This document shows positions 47,837-56,406 of a DNA stretch of 64,000 bases, one piece after another. The notes beneath the pieces are model-generated. The model saw only the letters and a list, made by a program, of their open reading frames with translations. It was not told the DNA's origin and searched no databases. This DNA comes from Brevibacterium limosum (GTDB lineage Bacteria; Actinomycetota; Actinomycetes; Actinomycetales; Brevibacteriaceae), in contig NZ_CP050154.1 of the NCBI RefSeq assembly GCF_011617705.1, forward strand, positions 1,240,001-1,304,000, written 5' to 3'. Position 1 is the stretch's first letter, and every line of letters starts with the position of its first letter. The position numbers were made by a program, and so were the translations under genes.

Positions 47837-47873
47837 GGCCTCGGTAGTAGTCGCCGACCCCCTCACCATCCTT

Positions 47874-49727
47874 TCAGCGGGGTGCCTCCTGGGTACGTGT
47901 GCCGCGCCTCCTCGCTTCGAGCGCCGCAGTCAACGTCCGGGCGTCATAGTCGCCCAACAGGCGCCGACCTTCGACAAAGAACGTTGGGGTGGCATGAGCA
48001 CCGCTGGCCTCGGCACTCACGAGGTCGCGGTTGACTCGTTGCGCGACATCCTCGCTGTCCATGTCTTGGATGAAGCGATCGACGTTCAGCCCGAGCTCTT
48101 CCGCATAGGCAAGGAGATGCTCCCGCTCGAGCGCGTCCTGGTGTGTGAATACGAAATCGAGCCATCGCCAGAACTCGCCTTGGTTTGCAGCTGCTTCAGA
48201 CGCTTTTGCAGCCAATGGTCCGTGTGGGTGGTGGGGAAGATGCCGCACTACGTAACGAAGATCGTCGCCGAATTGCGCGCGCAGGTCCTCCCAGGAGCCA
48301 GTGGCGTGTGCACAGTACTCGCACTCGAAGTCGATATATTCGACCAGAGTCAGCTTGGCGTCCTGCGGGCCGCGAATGTGATCGACTTCGGGATCGACCG
48401 TAGGATCGAGCACCATGGGCAGATCTGCAGTCTCCTCACCCCACCGCTTGGCAGCGATCTTGAAAATCAACCAGCCCAGGGCAACGGCGAGCACCATGGA
48501 GACCAGGACACCCACAGTCGCCTGTCTCCCGAGATCAGTTGTCGAGCCGAAGGCAAGTCCGATGACGAGCAGAGAGACGGTGAACCCGATGCCTGAAAGC
48601 GCTGCACCGCCGAAGACGCTGCCCATTCCCACCCCTTCTGGCGGTCGGCCAAGGCCCATCCGGACTGCCAGCAGAGTGGCAAAGCCGATTCCAAGAAGCT
48701 TACCGAGTACGAGGCCAGCAATGACTCCCCAGGTCACGGATGAGCCGAGGGAATCAGCGAGCAATCCACCTCTGAGGTCGACGCCGGCATTGGCGAGTGC
48801 GAAGATCGGCACGACAAGCAGCGCAGTGGGCCAGCGAAGGACTTCGTGCATTCTCTCGTTCACCGAGATCCCCCGTGCTAGGCCGCGGTTGACACCGCGC
48901 GCCGAGGCGGCGCTGGGCGACTGCCAGAAGTCACGGAAAAGCTGGCGGGCAGCAACTACCTCGTGGCGCTGGGTAGGGTAGGCAGGGATGAGCAGCCCGG
49001 CTATCATGCCCGCGAGTGAAGCATGAACCCCGGAAGAGACAGTGGCGAACCACAGAACAATCACAATGATCACATAAGGCCCCGTAATCCACTGTCGTGA
49101 ACGGCCAAGCGCCCACAAGCCGATGAGGCAGGCTAGAGCGATCAACAAGGGGACAAACTTGATCTCATCGCTATAGACAATGCCAATGATCGATACTGCC
49201 AGGAAGTCATCGACCACTGTCAGGGTGAGGAGGAAGACACGCAACTGACCTGACAGTCGTGGACCCACTATTGCCAAAGCGCCGAGCATGAACGCTGTAT
49301 CCGTTCCGACGACAGCACCCCATCCGCCAAGTCCTCTACCGCCGGACAAGCTGACGACAAACGCATACACGAGAGCCGGGAGAGCGACGCCTGCGACGCC
49401 AGCTATCAAAGCGAGTTGAGCACGACTTCGATCGCGCAAAGATCCGTGCGCGAACTCCTGCCGCACCTCTAGTCCGACAACAAAGAAGAAGATCACCATG
49501 AGTCCGTCGTTGATCCAGTGGTGCAGAGTCATATGCATGCCCACGGGACCGACATCGAAGCCGACCTCCTGATGCCAGAGCGCGAAATAGCTTTCAGATA
49601 ACGGCGAGTTCGCCCACGCAAGCGCCAATACTGTGACCAGCGCCAGAAACATCGCCGATCCGGACTCTGTTCGTAGACTGCGTACGATTTGACCGAGACC
49701 TGGCTTACGGTCAGCGAAGTTCTGCAT
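47874..49727 (-). CDS. nhaA: NhaA Na+/H+ antiporter with C-terminal DsbA-like domain
   Basis: 617 residues. Residues about 1-425 are an NhaA antiporter (HHWINDGLMVIFFFVVGLEVRQE, VVGTDTAFMLGAL, TVVDDFLAVSIIG with the paired aspartates of the ion site). Residues about 440-605 are a thioredoxin-fold DsbA-type domain with CEYC (469-472) and cis-Pro 581 in ATPTFF. The orientation would place the domain in the cytosol or outside depending on helix count. Less GC-rich than flanking genes; a second, plain nhaA lies at 61379. Confidence 0.88.
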   Translation of the reverse strand: MQNFADRKPGLGQIVRSLRTESGSAMFLALVTVLALAWANSPLSESYFALWHQEVGFDVGPVGMHMTLHHWINDGLMVIFFFVVGLEVRQEFAHGSLRDRSRAQLALIAGVAGVALPALVYAFVVSLSGGRGLGGWGAVVGTDTAFMLGALAIVGPRLSGQLRVFLLTLTVVDDFLAVSIIGIVYSDEIKFVPLLIALACLIGLWALGRSRQWITGPYVIIVIVLWFATVSSGVHASLAGMIAGLLIPAYPTQRHEVVAARQLFRDFWQSPSAASARGVNRGLARGISVNERMHEVLRWPTALLVVPIFALANAGVDLRGGLLADSLGSSVTWGVIAGLVLGKLLGIGFATLLAVRMGLGRPPEGVGMGSVFGGAALSGIGFTVSLLVIGLAFGSTTDLGRQATVGVLVSMVLAVALGWLIFKIAAKRWGEETADLPMVLDPTVDPEVDHIRGPQDAKLTLVEYIDFECEYCAHATGSWEDLRAQFGDDLRYVVRHLPHHPHGPLAAKASEAAANQGEFWRWLDFVFTHQDALEREHLLAYAEELGLNVDRFIQDMDSEDVAQRVNRDLVSAEASGAHATPTFFVEGRRLLGDYDARTLTAALEARRRGTRTQEAPR

Positions 49728-49968
49728 GGAGGCAGTCTATCTTCACTTGCTGTTGTATCTTCATGCCGAGGCACCCGAGGACCAGTGGTCGTTCGGTACT
49801 CCCTGGGCCTGGCTATCATCGCGTGGCGCCCCGAAGGTGGCGAAACTCGAGATGGGCTGGGAGGAGACGATCGGCTTCTCAGGGACCGAAAGCAGTGTCG
49901 AGGCTGACACGTCCAGTCCAGACCCACATCTTGGCCTACACGATCTCTTCGCAGGAAAGAGAACAGAA

Positions 49969-49999
49969 AACCGCCACCCGGATGATCCGAATGGCGGTT
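49969..49999 (-). terminator. Terminator of tRNA-Lys
   Basis: AACCGCCA/TGGCGGTT stem with an inner CGGAT/ATCCG stem, followed on the minus strand by TTTTCTGTTCTC, 12 bp beyond the tRNA 3' end. The rest of 49728-49968 shows nothing I can assign. Confidence 0.75.
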
Positions 50000-50011
50000 G
50001 TCAGTGTGCTG

Positions 50012-50084
<73 letters not shown>

Positions 50085-50223
50085 GTGCCGCGCATCCCGC
50101 GCAACGAGAATTAATATTACTCAGGTGTCTGCCGATCATGCAAACCGAGATCGGCCCATATTTGATTTTGTGATGAAGGTCGCAAGCCCCAGGTCAGATA
50201 CCCGATCAGACAGCGGCCAGTCC

Positions 50224-50544
50224 CTACAGATACATGCCGGAACTGGACTGCTCGGCCGGTTCGGAGATCGCGTGGACGTCGCGCTCACGCAGGAGCACAT
50301 ACGCCCGTCCCTCGAGCTCCACCTCGGCGAGTTCCTCGGGATCGTAGAGGACGGTGTCGCCGAGGTTGGCCTGCCTCACGTGCGGGCCCGCGGCGACGAC
50401 CTTGCCCCACACGAGCCGTCTGCCCATGCTGGCGGTGGCGGGGATGACGATGCCCGCCGAGGATTTGCGTTCCCCGGCTTCCTCGCTGGGTTCGAGCAGA
50501 ATCCGGTCATGGAGCATCCGGATCGGAAGTGCGGCATCAGCCAC
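50224..50544 (-). CDS. GroES-family co-chaperonin-like protein
   Basis: 106 residues with the Cpn10 fold: LHDRILLEPSEEAGERKSSA at the start, IVIPATA in the mobile loop, GKVVAAGPH, LGDTVLYDPEE and YVLLRERDVHAI. It is a divergent second copy type seen in actinobacteria, away from groEL. GTG start overlaps the DUF3618 stop by 8 nt, so translation is coupled; no separate SD is seen. Confidence 0.82.
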   Translation of the reverse strand: MADAALPIRMLHDRILLEPSEEAGERKSSAGIVIPATASMGRRLVWGKVVAAGPHVRQANLGDTVLYDPEELAEVELEGRAYVLLRERDVHAISEPAEQSSSGMYL

Positions 50545-50821
50545 GCTTGCGACCGGAGAGCCCGACGACGAGGGCGGCCACACCGAGGACGGCGCCGGCG
50601 CCGAGTGCGAGGATCTCGGGCTTGGGGGAGCCGTCTTCCTCGACTACCTCGGACTTCGCCTTGTTGACGGCGCGGGTCGCGAGCACCTTCGGGTGGATGC
50701 GACCGACGAGCTCGTCGATGTTCTCGGCGATGCGCTCCTCGCGCAGACGGATCGACTCCGCGAGCTGTGCGGTTGTCGCCTGGTCGACGGTCACATCTGA
50801 GGTGTAGACGTTGTCAGTCAT
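50537..50821 (-). CDS. DUF3618 small membrane protein
   Basis: 94 residues. TAQLAESIRLREERIAENIDEL is the DUF3618 signature, followed by a helical region, an acidic linker and one C-terminal membrane helix (ILALGAGAVLGVAALVVGLSG) with a basic end. GGAGGA precedes the ATG. Function unknown; coupled to the GroES-like gene. Confidence 0.82.
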   Translation of the reverse strand: MTDNVYTSDVTVDQATTAQLAESIRLREERIAENIDELVGRIHPKVLATRAVNKAKSEVVEEDGSPKPEILALGAGAVLGVAALVVGLSGRKRG

Positions 50822-50917
50822 CGGGTCGAGTCCTCCCGGTCGATAATGCAATCCTGCGTCTGTGACCTTGTGCCACAGTGCTTCGCTGTCCAGCTTAGCG
50901 GCTGGGCACTGCGAGTG

Positions 50918-51640
50918 TCAGATATCGGCCGCGGTTCGACGGAATCTTACGATCTCGACGCTCGCATCCGCGGGCATGGTCGGGTAGTGGCCGCGGAGAT
51001 TGCCGATATACCGGTCGAGCGCGCCCGGGCGAGTGAGGTCGAGATCCTCCGCCCCCAGTTCGTCGAGTCGTTTCACCATCACCGAGGAGACTTCCACCGG
51101 GAGGGTGCCATGCTCGGTGTTCTCGAAGTACGCCAGGGCCGGACCTGTACGGTGCGATTCGTTCCACCGCACCGTCAGCGTCTTCGTCCCGTCCGTGACC
51201 GCGTCGAAGTAGCGGGCGTGGAATCTCAGCAGCCGCGTCGGTGCTGACTCCGGATGCCGATAGGAGTGGGGGAGCAGCGCGGGGATCGGGACGATCGACC
51301 GCTGGCCTGTGATGTCGTCTGGAACTGCGACGAGCGCATCGGGATGGAGGTCGAGGATTACCTGACGGCAGCGTCCGCACGGGGCCAGCAATCCGCGGCT
51401 GTGGTCGCCGACCGCGGCGAAGGTGACCAGCGGGCCGGCGTTCGCGGCCGCGGCGGCACCGATCACGACGACTTCCGCGCAGGGCCCGCCGGTGAAATGG
51501 TGGACGTTGACGCCGGTGTGTATGGCTCCGGTGGTGTCCATCGCGGCTGCGGCGACGGTGTGGTTCTCATCGGTTCCGAGCCCGCGGGCGTGTTCCTCGG
51601 CGGCGGCGATCACGCGCAGTTCGGAGTCGAAGAGGTCCAT
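50918..51640 (-). CDS. Cytidine deaminase-ASCH fusion protein
   Basis: 240 residues. Residues 1-125 are a cytidine-deaminase-like zinc domain: HxE-type site replaced by CAE (C54-A-E56) as in CDA proteins, and PCGRC (C88, C91). Residues 136-240 are an ASCH domain close to E. coli YqfB in pattern: RFHARYFDAVTDGTKTLTVR, where Lys153 and Thr156 match YqfB Lys21 and Thr24, and RYIGNLRGHYP near the end. YqfB hydrolyses N4-acetylcytidine to cytidine, so a two-step path to uridine in one protein is possible. Starts 7 bp after the Ser/Asp-rich protein gene. Confidence 0.82.
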   Translation of the reverse strand: MDLFDSELRVIAAAEEHARGLGTDENHTVAAAAMDTTGAIHTGVNVHHFTGGPCAEVVVIGAAAAANAGPLVTFAAVGDHSRGLLAPCGRCRQVILDLHPDALVAVPDDITGQRSIVPIPALLPHSYRHPESAPTRLLRFHARYFDAVTDGTKTLTVRWNESHRTGPALAYFENTEHGTLPVEVSSVMVKRLDELGAEDLDLTRPGALDRYIGNLRGHYPTMPADASVEIVRFRRTAADI

Positions 51641-51646
51641 AGGGCC

Positions 51647-53287
51647 TCAATCCTGTTTTCCGCGGCGTCCCATGATGTAGATGATAAACCCGACCGCGGC
51701 CATGCCTGAGGCGGCGAGGACGAAGATGGGCCAGGAGCTGACGATCGTGGAGATGATGGATTCGCCGAATGAGGTCGCCGGATTCTGATTGGCCCGTGGG
51801 GACGGCTGATCCCCGCCCGTGATGAGGTCCGTGTCGTCTTTGGGTGTCTGCTCATCGGGGTTGCGCGGCACCGGATCCGAATAGTCGGGACGTTCACTGT
51901 CCTCGTCATCCCCGGGCAGCCATTCGTCACCGGCGTTGCCGGGGATGGTCTCGCGTTCATCGGGGGATCCGTTGCCGTTCGCAGGGTCCGGTGTGGTGCC
52001 GTCGGCGTCGGAGGCGCCGATCGGTGATCCGGAACCGTCTTTGTCCGAATCCTTCTCTTCGTCCTCGTCGGAATCCGAGTCGGAGCCTGAGCTGTCGGAA
52101 TCGCTGCTGCGTGAGCCGTCGGAACCTGAACCGGTGTCGGCGTCAGATTCCCTGTCGTCGGAGTCTTTGTCACCGGACGTGTTCGCACGGTCCTTTGTGC
52201 CCGAGTCCGAGGAGGTTCCGCCGTCGGTCGAGCTGGTGCTGTCGTCAGAGTTGTCGCTGTCCGATTTCGTCCCGTCCTTGTCGGCTTCGCGGTCGTCATC
52301 GGAGTTGTCGTCGGAGGTGGCCCCGTCCTTGCTGGCGGTCTTGTCCCCGCTCGTGTCGCTGTCGGAGCCGTCAGCCGCGGTCACACCATCGGCGGATGAG
52401 GAAGAGCCGTTGTCCGCCGTTCCGTTGTCGTTACCGGTCTTCGAACCATCTTTTGTGGAGCCGTCCGTCTCGCCGTCAGCGTCGGCCCCGTCGCCAGTGT
52501 CCGGGTACTGCTCACCTTCAGCGACGATTTGGCCCGCATCGTTGACCGTGAAAGTCCATGCCGGATCCGGGCCAGAAGGAGCGAACTCTTCAAAGTTCAT
52601 CGGTTTGGTCTGACCCTCGGCAACGATCTGACCCTCTTCATTGAAGTGATATTCCGTAGGTGCTGCTTCAGCGGTGGCTTCGGCAAAGGACTGTCCGCTG
52701 TCGTCGGTATCCGCATCGTTCGCGGTCGATCCGGCGGCGGCATCGTCGTCGGACGACTGAGCGGGAATGCGTTTCATTGCCTGTTCCGGAGCTTTGAAAG
52801 ACTTCCCGACCCAGCTATTTGGCAGGGTGCCTTTACCTTTTTCCTGATCATTCTCTGGAACAGACAGCTGATTGCCGATCATTTTCCAATCGGCTGTGAG
52901 TTCACCCCCAATCTCGCATGGTTCATCCGAGGTCCACTCCTGATCCTTGCAGGCCTTGTCGCCGTCTTCATCAGGGTTGTCGTCGTCCTTACCTTCGACC
53001 TCGGTCACGCCGTTGTCGGCGCTGCTCGAATCGGCCACGTCCTTGCTGTCTGATGTCGAACCAGCATCATCGCCGGAAGCGGAAGCGGAATCGGCCCCGG
53101 CGGAAGTATTCGCGTCAGCAGTGCTGCCGGCATCCTCCGCGTCGGCGGTCGAACTGGCTTCGGCCGTGGGAGTGGGACTCGGCTGGGCGACTGCGGGAGT
53201 GAACGTCGCCGAGAGAGGAAGTGCGGCCAGGGCAAGCGCAGCGCCGATTGCGGCGGCTCTGCGGCTGAACCGGTGTGAGACTGGCAC
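51647..53287 (-). CDS. Ser/Asp-rich surface protein
   Basis: 546 residues. Signal peptide (about 10-35), a Ser/Ala/Asp stretch, a short folded part with two copies of a QIVAEG motif (about 212-265), then about 230 residues of Asp/Ser/Gly/Thr low complexity, and a C-terminal membrane helix (ISTIVSSWPIFVLAASGM) with a basic tail. Likely cell-wall-spanning, membrane-anchored; a YPDTG sequence is present but sits mid-protein and is not a usual sortase signal. Two cysteine pairs lie in KACKDQEWTSDEPCEIG. Confidence 0.78.
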   Translation of the reverse strand: MPVSHRFSRRAAAIGAALALAALPLSATFTPAVAQPSPTPTAEASSTADAEDAGSTADANTSAGADSASASGDDAGSTSDSKDVADSSSADNGVTEVEGKDDDNPDEDGDKACKDQEWTSDEPCEIGGELTADWKMIGNQLSVPENDQEKGKGTLPNSWVGKSFKAPEQAMKRIPAQSSDDDAAAGSTANDADTDDSGQSFAEATAEAAPTEYHFNEEGQIVAEGQTKPMNFEEFAPSGPDPAWTFTVNDAGQIVAEGEQYPDTGDGADADGETDGSTKDGSKTGNDNGTADNGSSSSADGVTAADGSDSDTSGDKTASKDGATSDDNSDDDREADKDGTKSDSDNSDDSTSSTDGGTSSDSGTKDRANTSGDKDSDDRESDADTGSGSDGSRSSDSDSSGSDSDSDEDEEKDSDKDGSGSPIGASDADGTTPDPANGNGSPDERETIPGNAGDEWLPGDDEDSERPDYSDPVPRNPDEQTPKDDTDLITGGDQPSPRANQNPATSFGESIISTIVSSWPIFVLAASGMAAVGFIIYIMGRRGKQD

Positions 53288-53489
53288 TACGTTCCTTCGC
53301 GGTGGGGATTCCGACTTTATTGGGTCAAGGGGACATGACGTTCAGACACATCGGTGCCCATCTTAATGTCTCGACCAGATGTGTTAAAGCCGCTGGCGTG
53401 TTTCGCCGTGGCGCGGGATCCATGACCGAGCGGCGGTTCGCAACCGGCGCCCGGCGGCGGGAGGCCCCTCCACAGAGCTAACGATCCTG

Positions 53490-55079
53490 CTAGCGATCCT
53501 GCTTGTCCGACTTCTTCGGATACGCCCGAACGGTCGAGTCGTCGCCGAGCACCAGTGCCTCGTTGCCGTCGTCGATGACCGCCAGCAGATCGGTGTCGGT
53601 CTTGAACGCTTGTTTGCCGGCGAGCAGACACGAGGTGTTCGTGTCCATCGTGCAGGGGACGATGGATCCGCGCGGTTCGGAGAGGTGGATGTCACGGCTG
53701 GAGACGTCCATCAGCAGCAGACCCGACTCCAGATCGAAGAGATACGGACCGATGTAGGCGCGTTTTCCGGCCTGTCCGCGCACCCAGGACTTCTCACCGA
53801 CGATGTCGGTCGTCGTCGTCACGGTCGACAGGATCGAACCGTCCTCGAGGGAGTGGACGACAAGCTGGATCCTGTGGCCCGAGTTCGTCGAGGCGCCCTG
53901 CTCGCCCCACAGTGTGATCGCCTTGCCGTGGCCGGCCGAGATCCAGTCGATGATCTTCAGTTCGTCGCCGGGGCTTTCGAGCTTGATGCTGCGCTCGTCG
54001 CCGGTCTTGATGTTCTTCGCCTTGACCGGGCCGTTCCAGTCGGAGCTGTAGAGCTCATCGTCATCGATGGCCATCGGCGTCGAACCGGCCTGCGGGGTGG
54101 GCACGTCTTCCAGTCCCTCGGCCCCGAAGGTCGAGAGCTTGTTGCCCGACTTGATGAGCACACTCTTGCCGGCCGAGGTGATGCGTGCCTTCTCCGGCAG
54201 CTCGTAGCTCTTGGGCTTCGAGTCTCCGTCGAAGAGCGCCTCGGCGGTGTTGCCTGACTGCCACAGCAGGGCCGGACGGCCGTCGATGACGGTGTCGACG
54301 GCGAAGGTCGGGGACTCATCGATCTTGGCCTTGTACCGAGACTTGCCGGTGTCCGCGTCGAGGACCTCGAGACGGTTGTCGTTGACGAGGAGGACGCCGC
54401 GATCGGAGGCCGTCACCGAGGCGCGCTTGGGCACCTCGGTCTCCCAAGCGGGGGAGTTGTCGTAGCTGGGCACAACGTCCCGAGTCTTGTCGACGGAGAG
54501 TTCGGACGCGGGGTTGATCTGCTGTTCCGAACCGATGGTCTGCGGGGTATCGGGGGAGTCGACCGGGACGATGTTGGGAACAACGAATGCGCCGATCATG
54601 AGGATCGCCAGACCGATGAGCACAAGCCCCGGAATGGTGATCTTCTTCAGTCGCTGCGGGCGGCTGCGAGCCGACCGTCTTCGCACCGGTGTCTTCTTCA
54701 CCGTCGGCGCGGCTGGTGCGGCCGGTCCCGAGAAAGGGGTGCCCATCGGGTAGCTGTCGCCGTTCGAGTTCGAGGTGTCGTCCTGCTCGACCGCCTCAGC
54801 CGAACCATTCGCGGACGAAGCAGTGGTTGAGTCGTCCGCGGCCGCCTCGGTGCCGGTGTCATGTGTGGGGGCGGTCCCGACCTTCCCGTTCTCGTCGATG
54901 CCGATCTCGGTCTTCTTCGTCCCGTCGTCGATCGTCACGGTCAGGGGAGTCGCGGTCTCCTTGGCATAATCGCCGAGGAATGAGATGGCCTGCCCGGTGT
55001 CCGAATAGCGACTCGTCGCCCCGTTGAGGGTGGTGTAGGTGAACCCGTCTTCGGAGACGGAGATCAACGCACGAGGCAT
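53490..55079 (-). CDS. Membrane-anchored beta-propeller-like protein
   Basis: 529 residues. A cytosolic N-terminal part of about 140 with acidic and then Arg-rich regions, one membrane helix (IPGLVLIGLAILMIGAFVVPNIV, about 148-170), and an external domain of about 350 with repeated blades such as RGVLLVNDNRLEVLDADTGK and SVLIKSGNKLSTFGAEG, resembling PQQ-type propellers. The next gene downstream on the strand is the Ser/Asp-rich surface protein 200 bp away. No family name. Confidence 0.7.
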   Translation of the reverse strand: MPRALISVSEDGFTYTTLNGATSRYSDTGQAISFLGDYAKETATPLTVTIDDGTKKTEIGIDENGKVGTAPTHDTGTEAAADDSTTASSANGSAEAVEQDDTSNSNGDSYPMGTPFSGPAAPAAPTVKKTPVRRRSARSRPQRLKKITIPGLVLIGLAILMIGAFVVPNIVPVDSPDTPQTIGSEQQINPASELSVDKTRDVVPSYDNSPAWETEVPKRASVTASDRGVLLVNDNRLEVLDADTGKSRYKAKIDESPTFAVDTVIDGRPALLWQSGNTAEALFDGDSKPKSYELPEKARITSAGKSVLIKSGNKLSTFGAEGLEDVPTPQAGSTPMAIDDDELYSSDWNGPVKAKNIKTGDERSIKLESPGDELKIIDWISAGHGKAITLWGEQGASTNSGHRIQLVVHSLEDGSILSTVTTTTDIVGEKSWVRGQAGKRAYIGPYLFDLESGLLLMDVSSRDIHLSEPRGSIVPCTMDTNTSCLLAGKQAFKTDTDLLAVIDDGNEALVLGDDSTVRAYPKKSDKQDR

Positions 55080-55301
55080 GTACAGGGTTCCTTGGGAGTC
55101 GTGGACAGGGCCGAGTCAATACTAATGAATGACGAGGAGCGCTCCTACCAGTTTTCCGAAACCGTTATAGATCTCTACTGAATCGTTGCACGCAATGAGA
55201 TCTGCGTCTCATCGGGCCCGGGATGCGGTTCTGGTTTGCCCGGGTGAAGCGGGTGAGGTTAGGATATATATTGCTGTCTGCACCTGAGGTGCAGCGCATG
55301 T

Positions 55302-55375
55302 GGTGGGTATAGCTCAGCTGGTAGAGCGCCGCGTTGTGGTCGCGGATGTCGCGGGTTCAAGTCCCGTTACTCACC
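55302..55375 (+). tRNA. tRNA-His (anticodon GTG)
   Basis: Acceptor GTGGGTA/TACTCAC with the extra G(-1) at 55302 opposite C73, anticodon arm CCGCG-TTGTGGT-CGCGG giving GTG, and T loop TTCAAGT. CCA not encoded. Confidence 0.95.
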
Positions 55376-55381
55376 CCGACC

Positions 55382-55421
55382 AGAAGCCCCGTGATCTGTA
55401 TAAACGGATCGCGGGGCTTCT
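55382..55421 (+). terminator. Terminator of tRNA-His
   Basis: 15-bp stem with one wobble (55382-55396 with 55407-55421), 7 bp beyond the tRNA, ending in a CTTCTCCC tract. Confidence 0.75.
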
Positions 55422-55506
55422 CCCGTTCCCGCGACCAGCCGTACCTGATCGTTCCTGATCGTCCATAGTCGCCTTCGCTCCGACCCCGATCGTCGATAAT
55501 GGGGCC

Positions 55507-56358
55507 ATGACCATCGACTGCTCCCTGACGGTCGTCGGCAGCATCAACGCCGACATCACCGCCACCACCTCCCGACTTCCGATCGCCGGTGAGACCGTGG
55601 GAGGCGGCCGGCTCACCCGTTCGCCCGGCGGAAAGGGCGCGAATCAGGCCGCCGCTGCCGCCCGCCTCGGTGCGCGGACCCGCATGATCGGTGCGGTCGG
55701 TCGCGACTCCGACGGCCAGGCGATGCTCCATGCCCTCCGCACCGCCGGAGTCCGGGTCGATGACATCGCCGAGGCGACCGCCGAGACCGGGACCGCGCTC
55801 ATCATGGTCGACGCCGCCGGAGAGAATCAGATCGCCGTGTGCGAAGGCGCGAATGCCGAGGTCAGCCTCGCCGGAATCGAATTCGGCGCCGACGAGGCCG
55901 TACTCACTCAGCTCGAGATCTCCCTCGACCTCATTGCCGAGCTCGCCGCGCGCGTTCCCGGGTTCCTCGCCGTCAACGCGGCTCCCGCCCTTCCTCTGCC
56001 CGCCGAGGTGGTCGACCGCGCCGATCTCATCATCGTCAACGAGTACGAATACTCCCAGCTGCCGCAGCTGAAGACCGCGAAGCTCGTGGCCGTCACCTAT
56101 GGGGCGGAGGGGTCGGCGCTGCTGAAGAACGGTGAGCAGATCGCCTTCGCCGAGGCGGTGCGAGCGAACCCCGTGAGCACCGTCGGTGCCGGAGACGCCT
56201 ACTGCGCTGCCCTGACCATCGGTCTGACCAGCGGACTCGAGCCGGAACGCGCACTGCGGGCGGCCAACGCCGTAGGCGCGGCGACCGTGGAGGTCACCTC
56301 GGCCCAACCGGAGTTCGATCCGCTTGAGACCTACCTGTCCGCTGACCTGGCAGACTGA
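55507..56358 (+). CDS. rbsK: Ribokinase (PfkB family)
   Basis: 283 residues. VVGSINADITATTSRLP at the start, SPGGKGANQAAAAARLGA (about 39-56), and the catalytic STVGAGDAYCAALTIGL near residue 225. Phosphorylates ribose to ribose-5-phosphate. Upstream of a DapA-family gene by 48 bp; the two could be co-transcribed. Confidence 0.9.
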   Translation: MTIDCSLTVVGSINADITATTSRLPIAGETVGGGRLTRSPGGKGANQAAAAARLGARTRMIGAVGRDSDGQAMLHALRTAGVRVDDIAEATAETGTALIMVDAAGENQIAVCEGANAEVSLAGIEFGADEAVLTQLEISLDLIAELAARVPGFLAVNAAPALPLPAEVVDRADLIIVNEYEYSQLPQLKTAKLVAVTYGAEGSALLKNGEQIAFAEAVRANPVSTVGAGDAYCAALTIGLTSGLEPERALRAANAVGAATVEVTSAQPEFDPLETYLSADLAD

Positions 56359-56406
56359 ACATCGGCGGACCCATCGACTGCCGCCATCCGAGGAGGAGGA
56401 GGAGCA

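Noticed and set aside
51647..53287. LPXTG-type sortase substrate
   Set aside because: The only similar sequence, YPDTG, lies in mid-protein; the C-terminus is a plain membrane helix without a sorting motif.
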